Origin: Leeuwenhoekiella polynyae
GTDB lineage: Bacteria; Bacteroidota; Bacteroidia; Flavobacteriales; Flavobacteriaceae
Assembly: GCF_004104075.1 (NCBI RefSeq)
Contig: NZ_QOVK01000014.1
Coordinates: forward strand, 1 to 64,000
Direction of reading: 5' to 3'
Length of the DNA stretch: 64,000 nt
Position numbers and translations under genes: made by a program. This document shows positions 17,700 to 26,727 of this stretch, piece by piece. The notes below the pieces were generated by a model that did not search any database, was not told the DNA's origin, and saw only the letters and a program-made list of their open reading frames with translations. The stretch's first letter is position 1, and each line of letters starts with the position of its first letter.

Positions 17700-19442
17700 T
17701 TAATTGATCAAAATTTCTTCTGTGGGATAGCGGTATGCTTTGTGTTTGATTTTTCTAAATATAGCAATCATAATAGTCAGCATACTTACCCTTCCTATAA
17801 ACATTACTAAAATCAAAACTCCTTTACTTGCTGCGGAAAGACTTGAGGTAATACCCAGACTCAATCCTACAGTACTGTATGCTGAAAAACATTCAAAAGC
17901 AATACTGAGTAGGGTTTTATCAGGGTCAAAGGAAGTTATTGCGATAACAGCAAAACCGATAACTACTAATGATAAAGAGATAATTGCAAAAGCACGTCTC
18001 ACTGAAATGTCAGCAATTTCTCTGCGGTAAATTTCTATGCGTTCTTTTCCTTTTGCAAGACTTAAAAAATTTAAGGTTGCAATAGCAAAAGTGCTGGTTT
18101 TTATTCCTCCACCAGTAGATGCCGGTGAAGCTCCAACCCACATAAGTAAAAAGATTAGCATAATGGTTGAAAAGTGCAGCTGGTTCATATCAAGCGTATT
18201 GAAGCCGGCTGTTCTGGGAGTTGTTGCACCAAAAAAGGCTGTGACAAATTTACCAAACCCATCATGCTCTTCTAAAGTATTGTGGTATTCATTGATATAA
18301 AAAACGAGTGTACCTAGAACAGTCAAGGCACTTGTTGTGATCAGGGTTATTCTACTGCTTAAGCTCAAAACCCAGGGTTTGTAAACGATACTGCGATCTC
18401 TGTTTTTTAAAGGGGTTATGACTTTGTATTTCAAATATTTAATAACATTGATGACAATAGGAAAACCTAAGCCTCCAAATACAAATAGACCTATTAGGGT
18501 AAGCTGAAGTGCGTAATTATATCTAAAGTTGATGTCGTAGATTCCGTTTGAGAGCGTTGAAAATCCCGCATTACAAAATGCAGAAATAGAATGAAATACC
18601 GCAAAAAACGCACGATCTGTAAACTCTGGGATATCTTTTAATTTCAGGCTAAAAAAGATAATAAGTGCGCCAATAGCTTCAATAGAAAAGGTGATGACCA
18701 GAATGCGTTTTAGGGTAGAAAATACTTCGCCTATTTTTTGTGAATTATTCATATCACTCAGCACCACCTGATTCTCAAAAGAGGAAACACCTTTAAAAAA
18801 ATAACTAAAATAACTGGCGAAGGTAAGAATCCCCAATCCGCCTAACTGTATTAAAAAGATGATGATGTTTTGACCCAAAGGTGTAAAATAACTGCCGGTA
18901 TCAACCACAATTAGACCGGTTACACATACGGCGCTTGTTGAAGTAAATAGCGCATCTAAAAAGGAAATTCCATCGTAAGTGGCATTAGGTAGCGTTAATA
19001 AAAATGCACCAAACAATATGATACCTATAAAACTGGCAATAAAAAGTTGAGCAGGGTTTAGATGACTTTTTTTATAGCTAAGTCTTCGCTCTGCAAATTC
19101 ACGTATAAAGGTGAGAATAATGGCTGCCTTCAACCATTTGTCATTGTATAAAAAACCCAGCTTTTCGTGCGCTTCGTGTCCAAAAAAATGAATTCCTATA
19201 ATATAGAGAATGAGCAAAATACTGGCAGCATCAAAGAAAATAACCTGTGTGCTTAACTTTTTAGACTGAATAAAATACCTGATAAGTGTTGTGGCAATAC
19301 CTATAAATAATACGATAAGGTAATAGGCATTTAAAAACAGCTGAATATCTTCAGACTGCTCATAACCAAAATCAAGAATGAATGCAAAAACTCCAATTAA
19401 GCTTAGAACAAAAGCAGAACGAAATAATGTATTTAAAGTCAT
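17700..19442 (-). CDS. Potassium transporter, membrane subunit (TrkH/KtrB family)
   Basis: 580 residues from the ATG at 19442. The TTG at 19466 would add eight residues. There is an extra N-terminal block of four or five helices (to about residue 140), then the TrkH/KtrB core with selectivity-filter loops such as LDALFTSTSAVCVTGLIVVDTG, SISAFCNAGFSTL, TTPRTAGFNTLDM and ECFSAYSTVGLSLGIT. It imports potassium and is first in a two-gene operon with its RCK partner. The extended N-terminus is common in Bacteroidota members. Its upstream region is shared with the divergent decarboxylase gene. Confidence 0.93.
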   Translation of the reverse strand: MTLNTLFRSAFVLSLIGVFAFILDFGYEQSEDIQLFLNAYYLIVLFIGIATTLIRYFIQSKKLSTQVIFFDAASILLILYIIGIHFFGHEAHEKLGFLYNDKWLKAAIILTFIREFAERRLSYKKSHLNPAQLFIASFIGIILFGAFLLTLPNATYDGISFLDALFTSTSAVCVTGLIVVDTGSYFTPLGQNIIIFLIQLGGLGILTFASYFSYFFKGVSSFENQVVLSDMNNSQKIGEVFSTLKRILVITFSIEAIGALIIFFSLKLKDIPEFTDRAFFAVFHSISAFCNAGFSTLSNGIYDINFRYNYALQLTLIGLFVFGGLGFPIVINVIKYLKYKVITPLKNRDRSIVYKPWVLSLSSRITLITTSALTVLGTLVFYINEYHNTLEEHDGFGKFVTAFFGATTPRTAGFNTLDMNQLHFSTIMLIFLLMWVGASPASTGGGIKTSTFAIATLNFLSLAKGKERIEIYRREIADISVRRAFAIISLSLVVIGFAVIAITSFDPDKTLLSIAFECFSAYSTVGLSLGITSSLSAASKGVLILVMFIGRVSMLTIMIAIFRKIKHKAYRYPTEEILIN

Positions 19443-19553
19443 TATTTTAGAAAGTGATTCTTTCAAATTCAGCGTATTGAAATTTCAGCGCAAAGTTACG
19501 CCAACTTGAATAGAGACTAGATTTAAAATCTTAAACTTTAGATAATTTTTGAG

Positions 19554-19578
19554 CAAGATTTTGGATACTTAAATCTTG
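19554..19578. promoter_or_regulatory. Inverted repeat, candidate operator upstream of the decarboxylase gene
   Basis: CAAGATTT (19554-19561) and AAATCTTG (19571-19578) are perfect 8-bp arms with a 9-nt spacer, located between the two divergent genes and 12 nt upstream of the -33 box. The position suits an activator or a regulator of both genes. No T-run follows, so it is not a terminator. Confidence 0.4.
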
Positions 19579-19590
19579 TTGCTTAAAAGT

Positions 19591-19620
19591 TTTTGGGCGC
19601 TTCTTAAAGCCTTAATTTTG
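19591..19620 (+). promoter_or_regulatory. Promoter of the PLP decarboxylase gene
   Basis: TTTTG (19591-19595), a 17-nt spacer and TAATTTTG (19613-19620) match the Bacteroidota -33/-7 consensus well. The predicted transcript start leaves a leader of only about 14 nt. Confidence 0.65.
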
Positions 19621-19638
19621 CAGAAAATTTAGAACCTT

Positions 19639-21063
19639 ATGAAAGCACAACAAACAGCACGTTTAGAATTATCTGAGCAAGAAATGCGGGATTATGGCTA
19701 CAAAGTGGTTGATGCTATTGTAGCGCATCACCTCAATCAACATAAAGAGAAACCGGTAGCTCAGGCAAGTCGTGCGGAGATGGACTCGTTACTGAGAGAG
19801 AACGTACCTGAAAAAGCGACTGCTGTAGATGATGTTTTTAATACTGTGATGGAAAAAGTGATGCCATATACCAACATCATGAGTCATCCTAAATTTTATT
19901 CTTTTGTGCCGGGGCCCAGTAATTATGTCAGCGCCATGGCAGATGCGCTAGCGACAGGTTTTAATGTGTTTTCTGGGGGGTGGGCGGCATCTCCTGCAGC
20001 AGCAGAATTAGAGATCGTGACCATAAACTGGTTACTCAGTCTTTACGGTTTTCCTAAAAAGCGAGGTGGTGGGATCTTTACCAGTGGCGGTTCAATGGCA
20101 AACCTTACGGCACTAATAACAGCCCGAAATATAAAATGCGGAGATGATTTTTCTAAGGCGGTGATATATCTTTCTGATCAGGCACATTCTTCAAACATCA
20201 AGGCGATACGTGTGATGGGCTTTAGAAAAGAACAAATACGTCTGATCCCAACAGACATGGAGTTCAAATTTTCTATCAATAAACTTAAAAATGCGATTAA
20301 TAAAGATCGTTTAGAAGGGTGGAAGCCTTTTTGCTTATTGGCTTCGGCCGGAACAACAAATACCGGAACTGTAGACCAACTTACAGAATTGTCTGAGATT
20401 GCAAAAAAAGAAGATCTTTGGTTCCATATTGATGGAGCGTATGGTGGTGCAGCAATTCTTTCTAAAAATGGAAAGCAGCTTTTAAAGGGTGTTGAAAAGG
20501 CAGATTCACTTACTGTAGATCCGCATAAGTGGTTCTACCAGCCTTATGAAATGGGCTGTCTATTAGTGCGTAATCACAAGTGGTTGAGTGGTACATTTAC
20601 TGAAGTCCCGGAGTACCTTAAAGATGTAGAAGGAAATAAATCTGAGATCAATTTTTACGATCATGGGATACAGCTTACACGTCGTTTTAGAGCGCTTAAA
20701 TTTTATATGAGTGTAAAAACTTTTGGCCTTAAAGCGTTTCGAGAGGCGGTACAATACAATTTTGATTTGTGCGAAAAAGTAGAAAGTATTCTTCGGAAAA
20801 GTGCCAAGTGGGAAGTAGTTTCACCGGCAACGCTCGCGGTAATTAATTTCAGATATCACCCTATTAATCAAAATCTTTCAGAAGAAGAGCTTGATGCACT
20901 CAACTCTAAAATATCTGAGCGTGTGGTGAATTCGCGAGAAGCGATGCTGGTAACTACAGTTTTGAACGGACAGATCGTTCTGCGTATGTGTCTGATAAAT
21001 CCTAGAACTACACTTACAGATGTAGAAGAAACTATAGCATTATGTGAGAAAATGGCAGGATAA
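19639..21063 (+). CDS. PLP-dependent group II amino-acid decarboxylase
   Basis: 474 residues with the fold-type I decarboxylase pattern: [32 protein letters not shown], the cofactor-stabilising [12 protein letters not shown], and the PLP lysine Lys297 in [16 protein letters not shown]. It is most like aromatic-L-amino-acid, glutamate or diaminobutyrate decarboxylases. The substrate cannot be settled from sequence; the HKWFYQPYE neighbourhood favours an aromatic or bulky substrate over glutamate. It is a single-gene unit with its own promoter, and ends back to back with the fructokinase gene (21064). Confidence 0.88.
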   Translation: MKAQQTARLELSEQEMRDYGYKVVDAIVAHHLNQHKEKPVAQASRAEMDSLLRENVPEKATAVDDVFNTVMEKVMPYTNIMSHPKFYSFVPGPSNYVSAMADALATGFNVFSGGWAASPAAAELEIVTINWLLSLYGFPKKRGGGIFTSGGSMANLTALITARNIKCGDDFSKAVIYLSDQAHSSNIKAIRVMGFRKEQIRLIPTDMEFKFSINKLKNAINKDRLEGWKPFCLLASAGTTNTGTVDQLTELSEIAKKEDLWFHIDGAYGGAAILSKNGKQLLKGVEKADSLTVDPHKWFYQPYEMGCLLVRNHKWLSGTFTEVPEYLKDVEGNKSEINFYDHGIQLTRRFRALKFYMSVKTFGLKAFREAVQYNFDLCEKVESILRKSAKWEVVSPATLAVINFRYHPINQNLSEEELDALNSKISERVVNSREAMLVTTVLNGQIVLRMCLINPRTTLTDVEETIALCEKMAG

Positions 21064-21957
21064 TTATTCTGCCATTTTTTCTAATATTTTTTCTTTTGAA
21101 ATTTTTGCATTCGCACCTTTTTCACCTGCTACCAGCGAGCCTAAAGCACAAGCAAAAGCCAGTGATTCTTCAGGCTTGTTTTCAACCATAAATAGTTGAT
21201 AGATCAAACCGGCAAGAAAAGAATCTCCTGCACCTACAGTATCAACAACCTCGATTTTATAGCCCGGGTGTTTGTAAATCTTCCCGTTTTGATATAAGAT
21301 CGCCCCATCTCCACCACAGGTTACACAAATGAGTTTAGTTTCTGTATGCTTGCTGATTGCTTCAATTTGATCAGAAACATTTTGACTTTTGATGTCAAGA
21401 TATTGCGCGATTTCTTCCAGTTCTTCATCATTCATTTTAACCATATCAGCCTGCTTCATAAACTGAATGAGATGTTCCATTTTATAATGAGGCGCACGCA
21501 GATTTACATCAAAAATTGAATAGTTGGCTTCAGTAAGTAATTCTTTTAAGGTATTGCGGGAAGTCCCACCGCGAGCCGCTAAAGATCCAAATATAAAAAG
21601 ATCGGTTTGTTTTACTGCCTTTAGGTTGTTTTCGGTTAAAGCTATTGCGTCCCACGCTACAGGCTCCTTAATGGTGTATGAAGCGCTACCGCTTGAATCT
21701 AATCTCACCATAACCTGACCGGTCTCTAGGGAATCATCTTCTTGTATCAGACTTTGATCGAGATCAAACTTTTCAATCGCAGCTTGTGTATCTTTAGCGA
21801 GAGCATCAGAGCCTAATCTACTAATCATTTTTACAGTAAGCCCCAGACTTTTTAGTCGCAGACATAAATTGAGTGGTGCGCCACCCAGCGCTTTTCCATC
21901 AGGAAAAACATCCCATAAAATCTCGCCATAAGAAATGGCGCTTAACATATCTTTCAT
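21064..21957 (-). CDS. PfkB-family carbohydrate kinase, probable fructokinase
   Basis: 297 residues. PfkB signatures are present: GEILWDVFPDGKALGGAPLN at the N-terminus and VDTVGAGDSFLAG with catalytic base Asp245 near the C-terminus. It would phosphorylate a hexose, most likely fructose, in the cytoplasm. The context supports this: it is the last gene of a set with a GH32 fructan/sucrose hydrolase and a sugar porter. Its start overlaps the porter's stop by 1 nt, indicating translational coupling. Ribokinase-type or aminosugar kinase activity is less likely. Confidence 0.88.
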   Translation of the reverse strand: MKDMLSAISYGEILWDVFPDGKALGGAPLNLCLRLKSLGLTVKMISRLGSDALAKDTQAAIEKFDLDQSLIQEDDSLETGQVMVRLDSSGSASYTIKEPVAWDAIALTENNLKAVKQTDLFIFGSLAARGGTSRNTLKELLTEANYSIFDVNLRAPHYKMEHLIQFMKQADMVKMNDEELEEIAQYLDIKSQNVSDQIEAISKHTETKLICVTCGGDGAILYQNGKIYKHPGYKIEVVDTVGAGDSFLAGLIYQLFMVENKPEESLAFACALGSLVAGEKGANAKISKEKILEKMAE

Positions 21958-23294
21958 TACCCTAAGATTTTTTCTTCTAATTCTTCGAGAGAAATACCTT
22001 TAGTTTCCGGCATCATAAATTTGGTAAATAGCAATTGTAAAAACATCATAAATGCAAAAAATGCAAATATGGGCCAGGGGTTATCCTTAAAAACTCCGTT
22101 ATCACCATCTAAAAATACAGGAGTTAAAAGAGTGATTAAAGCCGCAAAAACCCAGTGGGTTCCGGTACCCCATGACTGACCGTAAGCACGAACTTTATTC
22201 GGGAATATTTCTGAGATAAATACCCAGATGACTGCTCCTTGTCCTATAGCGTGAGATGCTATAAAAATCAAAATAAACGTGAGTAATACCGCAGGACTAG
22301 AACCATTATAAAAACACCAGGCAACAGTGACCAGACTGATGATGTAGCCTAAAGAACCAATATACATCAGAGTGCGTCTTCCTAGACGATCAATTAAACC
22401 AACGCCTACAAAGGTGAAAATAAGATTTACAACACCTATAGATATAGAGTTTAATAGCGAATCTTCTGTAGCCAAACCAGCTTTAACTAAAATCTCAGGA
22501 GCATAATACAAAATAAAATTTATACCGGAAAGCTGATTAAAGAATGCGATTAAAAAGGCGAGTACCAGAGGTTTTTTAAACCGCTTGGTAAAAAGTTTGA
22601 TGTCGTCAGAAGTTTTAGCCAGTTCTGTTTTTATAGCATCTATTTTTTGCTGAGTTTCAGTTTTATCATAAACTTGATTTAAGACTTCAAAAGCAGCTTC
22701 CTCATCTTTTTTCTTATGGAGTAACCAGCGGGGACTTTCAGGAACTGTGAGTACTAATAAAGTATATAGAAAGGCAGGGATAGCTTCTACACCAACCATC
22801 CAGCGCCAATCGTTTTCACCTTGAAACCCTTCTAATAAATAGTTAGAAAAGAAAGCGATAAGAATACCCAGAACGAGATTAAATTGATAAAGCGCTACCA
22901 GTTTACCACGATTAGAAGCTGTTGTGATTTCTGAAATATAGGTAGGTGCAGCAACCGATGAGGCACCAACTCCTACGCCGCCAATAAATCTAAAGAACGA
23001 AAAAAGGTAAGGATCTGGTGATAGTGCAGAGCCTAAAGCTGATACGAAGTATAAAATTCCTATCCAAAACAAGGTTTTTTTACGTCCAAATTTATCACAG
23101 GGGATACCGCCGGTTAATGAACCTAAAACGGTTCCCCATAATGCCATAGACATAATGAATAAACCGTGAAACCATGGAGAAAGATTCCAAAGTTCTTTTA
23201 CCGGAAGGTTTGCTCCTGAAATAACGACGGTGTCAAAACCAAACAGAAAGCCTGCAAGTGCTACTGTGATTGACCATTTTTGAACTGCTTTCAT
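21957..23294 (-). CDS. MFS sugar porter
   Basis: 445 residues, 12 membrane helices. Sugar-porter signatures are DKFGRKKTLFWIG after helix 2, PESPRWLLHKKKDEE before the central loop, and DRLGRRTLMYIG in the second half, with a final PETKGISLEELEEKI tail. It should import fructose, sucrose or a small oligosaccharide across the cytoplasmic membrane, probably by proton symport. It lies between the GH32 gene (19 nt) and the fructokinase gene (1-nt overlap), so fructose from fructan or sucrose cleavage is the likely substrate. Confidence 0.92.
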   Translation of the reverse strand: MKAVQKWSITVALAGFLFGFDTVVISGANLPVKELWNLSPWFHGLFIMSMALWGTVLGSLTGGIPCDKFGRKKTLFWIGILYFVSALGSALSPDPYLFSFFRFIGGVGVGASSVAAPTYISEITTASNRGKLVALYQFNLVLGILIAFFSNYLLEGFQGENDWRWMVGVEAIPAFLYTLLVLTVPESPRWLLHKKKDEEAAFEVLNQVYDKTETQQKIDAIKTELAKTSDDIKLFTKRFKKPLVLAFLIAFFNQLSGINFILYYAPEILVKAGLATEDSLLNSISIGVVNLIFTFVGVGLIDRLGRRTLMYIGSLGYIISLVTVAWCFYNGSSPAVLLTFILIFIASHAIGQGAVIWVFISEIFPNKVRAYGQSWGTGTHWVFAALITLLTPVFLDGDNGVFKDNPWPIFAFFAFMMFLQLLFTKFMMPETKGISLEELEEKILG

Positions 23295-23313
23295 AAACGT
23301 GAATTAATTCGGA

Positions 23314-24864
23314 TTAGTTTTCTTTCCAGATGGAAGGAATAGGGGTTAATGTAATAGTTGTGGGTTTGTCTTTTGTCTCAATGCTAAATTCTGTATAGGG
23401 TTTACTTGGAAAAAATTGAGCGGTCAATGCATTAGCACCGCCGTCTCCAAAAAACTCGACAGATGATGTATCTATGTAAATTGAAAAATCTGCAGATTCT
23501 CCCTTTTTAAAATTAGCTGGAGCCTTCATAACAGGTAAAGCAAACGAGTCAGAAAATGTTGTGTCACCACTTTTGCTTCGGTCTAAGCTATATTCTTGCT
23601 TTTCTGAATCGTACGAGATTAAAAGTTGCTCGCCATCAGTATTGCTTAATTTTATATTGAAATCATTAAGTGGTTTTGGTAGATCAAATGCTATTTTAGA
23701 TTGATTCAGTTCAGGATGAGAAAACACGTAGATTTCATTTTTTTTCTGAATTTGAAGATTTTCAGTTTGAAGATTTTCAGTTAGTGTTTCTATAGGTTTA
23801 TTTGTTAAGAAATAAGCTTCGTTTTTGTGCAGTTCTAACTTCCGCGGAAGCGTCATCGTACTGCGCCATTTTTCGGTAGGAGTAACTTGGCCATAATCCC
23901 AATTGCTCATCCATCCTATAAAAATACGCTGCTCATCCGGAAGGTTATTGTAGGTGATACCGGCATAATTATCTCTTCCCAAGTCAATCCATTTTTCTTC
24001 GGTTTGAGAAGTTGTAAAAGTTTTTCCATCAAATTCTCCTATAAAATATTGAGTTCCAGAACCTCCATTAGGAGCACCCGGATTGATGCTAATAAGCAAA
24101 ACCCATTTAGTTTCACCGGTTTCCTCAATCGTTAGCGGAAAAAGATCTGGACATTCCCATACACCTCCGTGGGCACCAGTATTTTGACCAAAATCGCTGA
24201 GGTAAGTCCATTCTTTTAAATTATCAGAATTATAAATCATCGCACGATCTCCGCCTACAAGCAGCAAAACCCATTTTTGAGAAGCCTCATGCCAGAAAAC
24301 TTTAGGGTCTCTAAAATCTACAAGGTTATCGCTGTTGGGTACAACAGGGTTGTTAGCGTATTTGGTAAAAGTCTGCCCATTATCTAAGCTATATGCGATA
24401 CCTTGATACTGGTAGTTGGTTGTTTTTTGAGCTGCGCCAACTGGGTCGTGATAGGTAAACATCGCAACTAAAGGTGGGTTTTGAGAAGTACCAAAGCCTG
24501 ACGTATTATTATGGTCAACTACTGCGCTTCCTGAGAATATATAACCTAAACTATCTGGTTTTAATGCTACTGGCTCGTTGGTCCATTTTTTTAAATCTTT
24601 ACTCGTAGCGTGTCCCCAATGCATAGGTCCCCATACGGTAGAATCAGGATAAAACTGATAGAATAAATGATAAGTTCCGACATTATAAACCAGTCCATTA
24701 GGGTCGTTCATCCAGTGTGCTTCCGGAGAAAAATGATATTGTGGACGAAAATTTTCGTAATATGCTTCAACTACCGTATCTTTAGGGGTAGCATTAGTTG
24801 TATTTTCTTTTTTACAAGCGGTCATAATCAAAAAGACTAGTAAGATTGAAGATAAGTATTTCAT
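23314..24864 (-). CDS. GH32 fructan/sucrose hydrolase, lipoprotein
   Basis: 516 residues. Lipoprotein signal with Cys17 (LIMTAC). The five-bladed propeller carries all three GH32 catalytic motifs: nucleophile Asp54 in HWMNDPNGLVY, the transition-state stabiliser in DFRDPKVFWH (Asp186), and acid/base Glu237 in VWECPDLF. A C-terminal beta-sandwich follows from about residue 370. It should hydrolyse beta-fructosides such as levan, inulin or sucrose on the cell surface or in the periplasm. Exo-type action is inferred from the similarity to exo-levanase/exo-inulinase. It heads the minus-strand operon and is divergent from a LacI regulator. Confidence 0.93.
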   Translation of the reverse strand: MKYLSSILLVFLIMTACKKENTTNATPKDTVVEAYYENFRPQYHFSPEAHWMNDPNGLVYNVGTYHLFYQFYPDSTVWGPMHWGHATSKDLKKWTNEPVALKPDSLGYIFSGSAVVDHNNTSGFGTSQNPPLVAMFTYHDPVGAAQKTTNYQYQGIAYSLDNGQTFTKYANNPVVPNSDNLVDFRDPKVFWHEASQKWVLLLVGGDRAMIYNSDNLKEWTYLSDFGQNTGAHGGVWECPDLFPLTIEETGETKWVLLISINPGAPNGGSGTQYFIGEFDGKTFTTSQTEEKWIDLGRDNYAGITYNNLPDEQRIFIGWMSNWDYGQVTPTEKWRSTMTLPRKLELHKNEAYFLTNKPIETLTENLQTENLQIQKKNEIYVFSHPELNQSKIAFDLPKPLNDFNIKLSNTDGEQLLISYDSEKQEYSLDRSKSGDTTFSDSFALPVMKAPANFKKGESADFSIYIDTSSVEFFGDGGANALTAQFFPSKPYTEFSIETKDKPTTITLTPIPSIWKEN

Positions 24865-24895
24865 ACTAAATGACTTTAATTAGAAAATAGATTTT

Positions 24896-24912
24896 AATTC
24901 CGCGGAAATTTA
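24896..24912 (-). promoter_or_regulatory. Candidate GH32 promoter with palindrome
   Basis: The minus strand reads TAAATTTC (24912-24905), one mismatch from the TAnnTTTG box, 41 nt upstream of the GH32 start. It overlaps the perfect palindrome TTCCGCGGAA (24898-24907), the only GC-rich patch in the region. The palindrome could be a repressor site. No clear -33 element is seen. Confidence 0.35.
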
Positions 24913-24923
24913 AAACATTTTAA

Positions 24924-24955
24924 TTGAACTTAATCGATTTAGTCGTGTAAATTTG
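24924..24955 (+). promoter_or_regulatory. Promoter of the LacI-pgmB-GH65 operon with LacI-type operator in the spacer
   Basis: TTG (24924-24926), a 21-nt spacer and an exact TAAATTTG box (24948-24955). Inside the spacer is CTTAATCGATTTAG (24929-24942), a near-perfect palindrome (12 of 14 positions) with the central CG typical of LacI-family operators. Binding here would block RNA polymerase, so autorepression by the adjacent regulator is the simplest reading. Confidence 0.6.
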
Positions 24956-24976
24956 CCACAACACTGTTTGTTGAAT

Positions 24977-24992
24977 AGTCTATAGATAGACT
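24977..24992 (+). promoter_or_regulatory. Inverted repeat in the LacI gene leader
   Basis: AGTCTAT (24977-24983) and ATAGACT (24986-24992) are perfect arms two bases apart, in the predicted 5' leader 29 nt before the start codon. It could be a second protein-binding site; as RNA the loop is too small for a stable hairpin. Confidence 0.3.
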
Positions 24993-25020
24993 TAATATTA
25001 TTAATTCTTTTTCCCAAATT

Positions 25021-26067
25021 ATGAAAAGAAAGCTGACCTTAAAATCAATCGCTAAAGAACTGGGAGTATCAATTTCTACAGTATCAAAAGCTTTGCGAGA
25101 CAGTCCTGAAATTAGTGAAGAAACCCGTGAGAAAATAAAGGCTTATGCCAAGCTTTATAATTATAAGCCAAATAATATAGCCCTGAGTTTGAAGAATCGT
25201 AAAACCAATACTATAGGTGTTATCATTCCTCAAATCGTTCACCATTTTTTTACAACTGTGATACAGGGTATAGAGCATGAGGCAAGAGAGAAAAATTATA
25301 ATGTAATTATCTGTTTGTCAAACAATGATTTTGACAAAGAGGTTCTCAATATGGAATTACTTGCGAATGGTAGTACAGATGGTTTTATTCTTTCGGTATC
25401 AAAAGAGACGATGCTTAAAGAAGATTATCACCATTTAAATGAAGTTATAGAACAAGGTATGCCGGTTGTGATGTTTGACCGTGTGGTAGATGGTATACAG
25501 TGTGATCGCGTACTTATTGATGATAAAGAAGGAGCAAAGAAGGGGGTGACCCATATGATACGCTCTGGATGTCGTAAGATAGGTATTATTACTAGTGAAG
25601 ATTATGTAAGTGTAGGTCGTTTAAGAACAGAAGGTTATTTAGATGCTTTAGACGATTTTGGTATAGAACCAGATGATAAGCGTATTTTGAAGTTAGACAA
25701 TATTGATGATCTTTCTGATAAATCTAAAAAGCGCATCGAAGAGTTTATTACTAAAAATGACCTTGATGGAGTTTTTACGGTTAATGAACTTTTTGCTGTT
25801 CACGCATCACGTGTAATCAGTGGTTTAGGGAAGAAGATTCCAGATGATATTTCCTTAGTTTGTTTTACTGATGGTCAATTATCTGAGCATGCTGTGCCTA
25901 GTCTTACTGCTGTAAGTCAACACGGAGAAGAAATGGGGCGCAAAGCTGCGGCGATGCTTATAGACAAATTAGAGCGTCCTGAAGATGAAGAAGAGGAGTA
26001 CAGCACAGCTTACATAGATACCAGTCTGGTAGAGCGAGAATCTACAAAAGAAGTCATCAAACGCTAA
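25021..26067 (+). CDS. LacI-family transcriptional regulator
   Basis: 348 residues. The N-terminal helix-turn-helix is textbook: LTLKSIAKELGVSISTVSKAL followed by the hinge-helix segment KPNNIALSLKNRKTNTIGVIIP. The remainder is a periplasmic-binding-protein-like sensor domain (VVMFDRVVDGIQCDRVLIDD, SLVCFTDGQLSEHAVPSLTAV). It would bind DNA as a dimer and release it, or bind it, on sensing a sugar. It is first in the operon with pgmB and GH65 (1 nt to pgmB) and divergent from the GH32 set, so maltose-like or fructose-derived sugars are the candidate signals. A matching operator lies in its own promoter. Confidence 0.92.
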   Translation: MKRKLTLKSIAKELGVSISTVSKALRDSPEISEETREKIKAYAKLYNYKPNNIALSLKNRKTNTIGVIIPQIVHHFFTTVIQGIEHEAREKNYNVIICLSNNDFDKEVLNMELLANGSTDGFILSVSKETMLKEDYHHLNEVIEQGMPVVMFDRVVDGIQCDRVLIDDKEGAKKGVTHMIRSGCRKIGIITSEDYVSVGRLRTEGYLDALDDFGIEPDDKRILKLDNIDDLSDKSKKRIEEFITKNDLDGVFTVNELFAVHASRVISGLGKKIPDDISLVCFTDGQLSEHAVPSLTAVSQHGEEMGRKAAAMLIDKLERPEDEEEEYSTAYIDTSLVERESTKEVIKR

Positions 26068-26068
26068 T

Positions 26069-26725
26069 ATGGGTAAGAAGGGATTTATTTTTGATTTAGA
26101 CGGAGTAATTGTAGATACGGCAGGATTTCATTATCTCGCTTGGCGCAACTTGGCTAATGAATTGGGTTTTGAATTCACGGAAGAACAAAATGAGCTTTTC
26201 AAAGGGGTAAGCCGCGTTCGATCTTTAGAGATTTTACTCGAGATAGGTGGCGTTAAAGCAACGGAAGAACAAAAGGAAGGCTGGCTGGTTTCAAAAAATG
26301 AGGAGTATCTAAGTTATATCGCTAAGATGACTGAAAATGATATCCTTCCGGGAGTACTTAAAGTACTAACCTATCTTAAAGAAAAAAACATACCTATGGC
26401 ATTAGGTTCTGCAAGTAAAAATGCACAACCTATTCTAAAACGCGTAGGTCTTTTTGATCTTTTTGATTGTATTGTAGATGGCAATCACGTAGAAAAGGCA
26501 AAGCCAGATCCTGAGGTTTTTACCTTGGGAGCAGAAGAACTTGAAGTAGAATATACAGATGCTATCGTTTTTGAAGATTCTATTGCCGGTATTCAGGCAG
26601 CAAATAGAGTTGATATGGTAAGTGTAGGTATAGGCGATGCCAAAGTTTTGCATGAAGCCGATTATAATTTTAATGATTTTACAGAAATTGATACTGCATT
26701 TTTAGATCAACTAATTAACGCATAA
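26069..26725 (+). CDS. pgmB: Beta-phosphoglucomutase (HAD superfamily)
   Basis: 218 residues. HAD motif I is FIFDLDGVIVDTAGFHYLAW, with nucleophile Asp9 and acid/base Asp11, and the following helices match the beta-PGM cap. Motif II is LGSASKNAQ, motif III KAKPDPEVF, and motif IV VFEDSIAGIQAA. It converts beta-D-glucose-1-phosphate to glucose-6-phosphate. The GH65 phosphorylase encoded 2 nt downstream would produce exactly that substrate, which is strong contextual support. Confidence 0.94.
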   Translation: MGKKGFIFDLDGVIVDTAGFHYLAWRNLANELGFEFTEEQNELFKGVSRVRSLEILLEIGGVKATEEQKEGWLVSKNEEYLSYIAKMTENDILPGVLKVLTYLKEKNIPMALGSASKNAQPILKRVGLFDLFDCIVDGNHVEKAKPDPEVFTLGAEELEVEYTDAIVFEDSIAGIQAANRVDMVSVGIGDAKVLHEADYNFNDFTEIDTAFLDQLINA

Positions 26726-26727
26726 CC

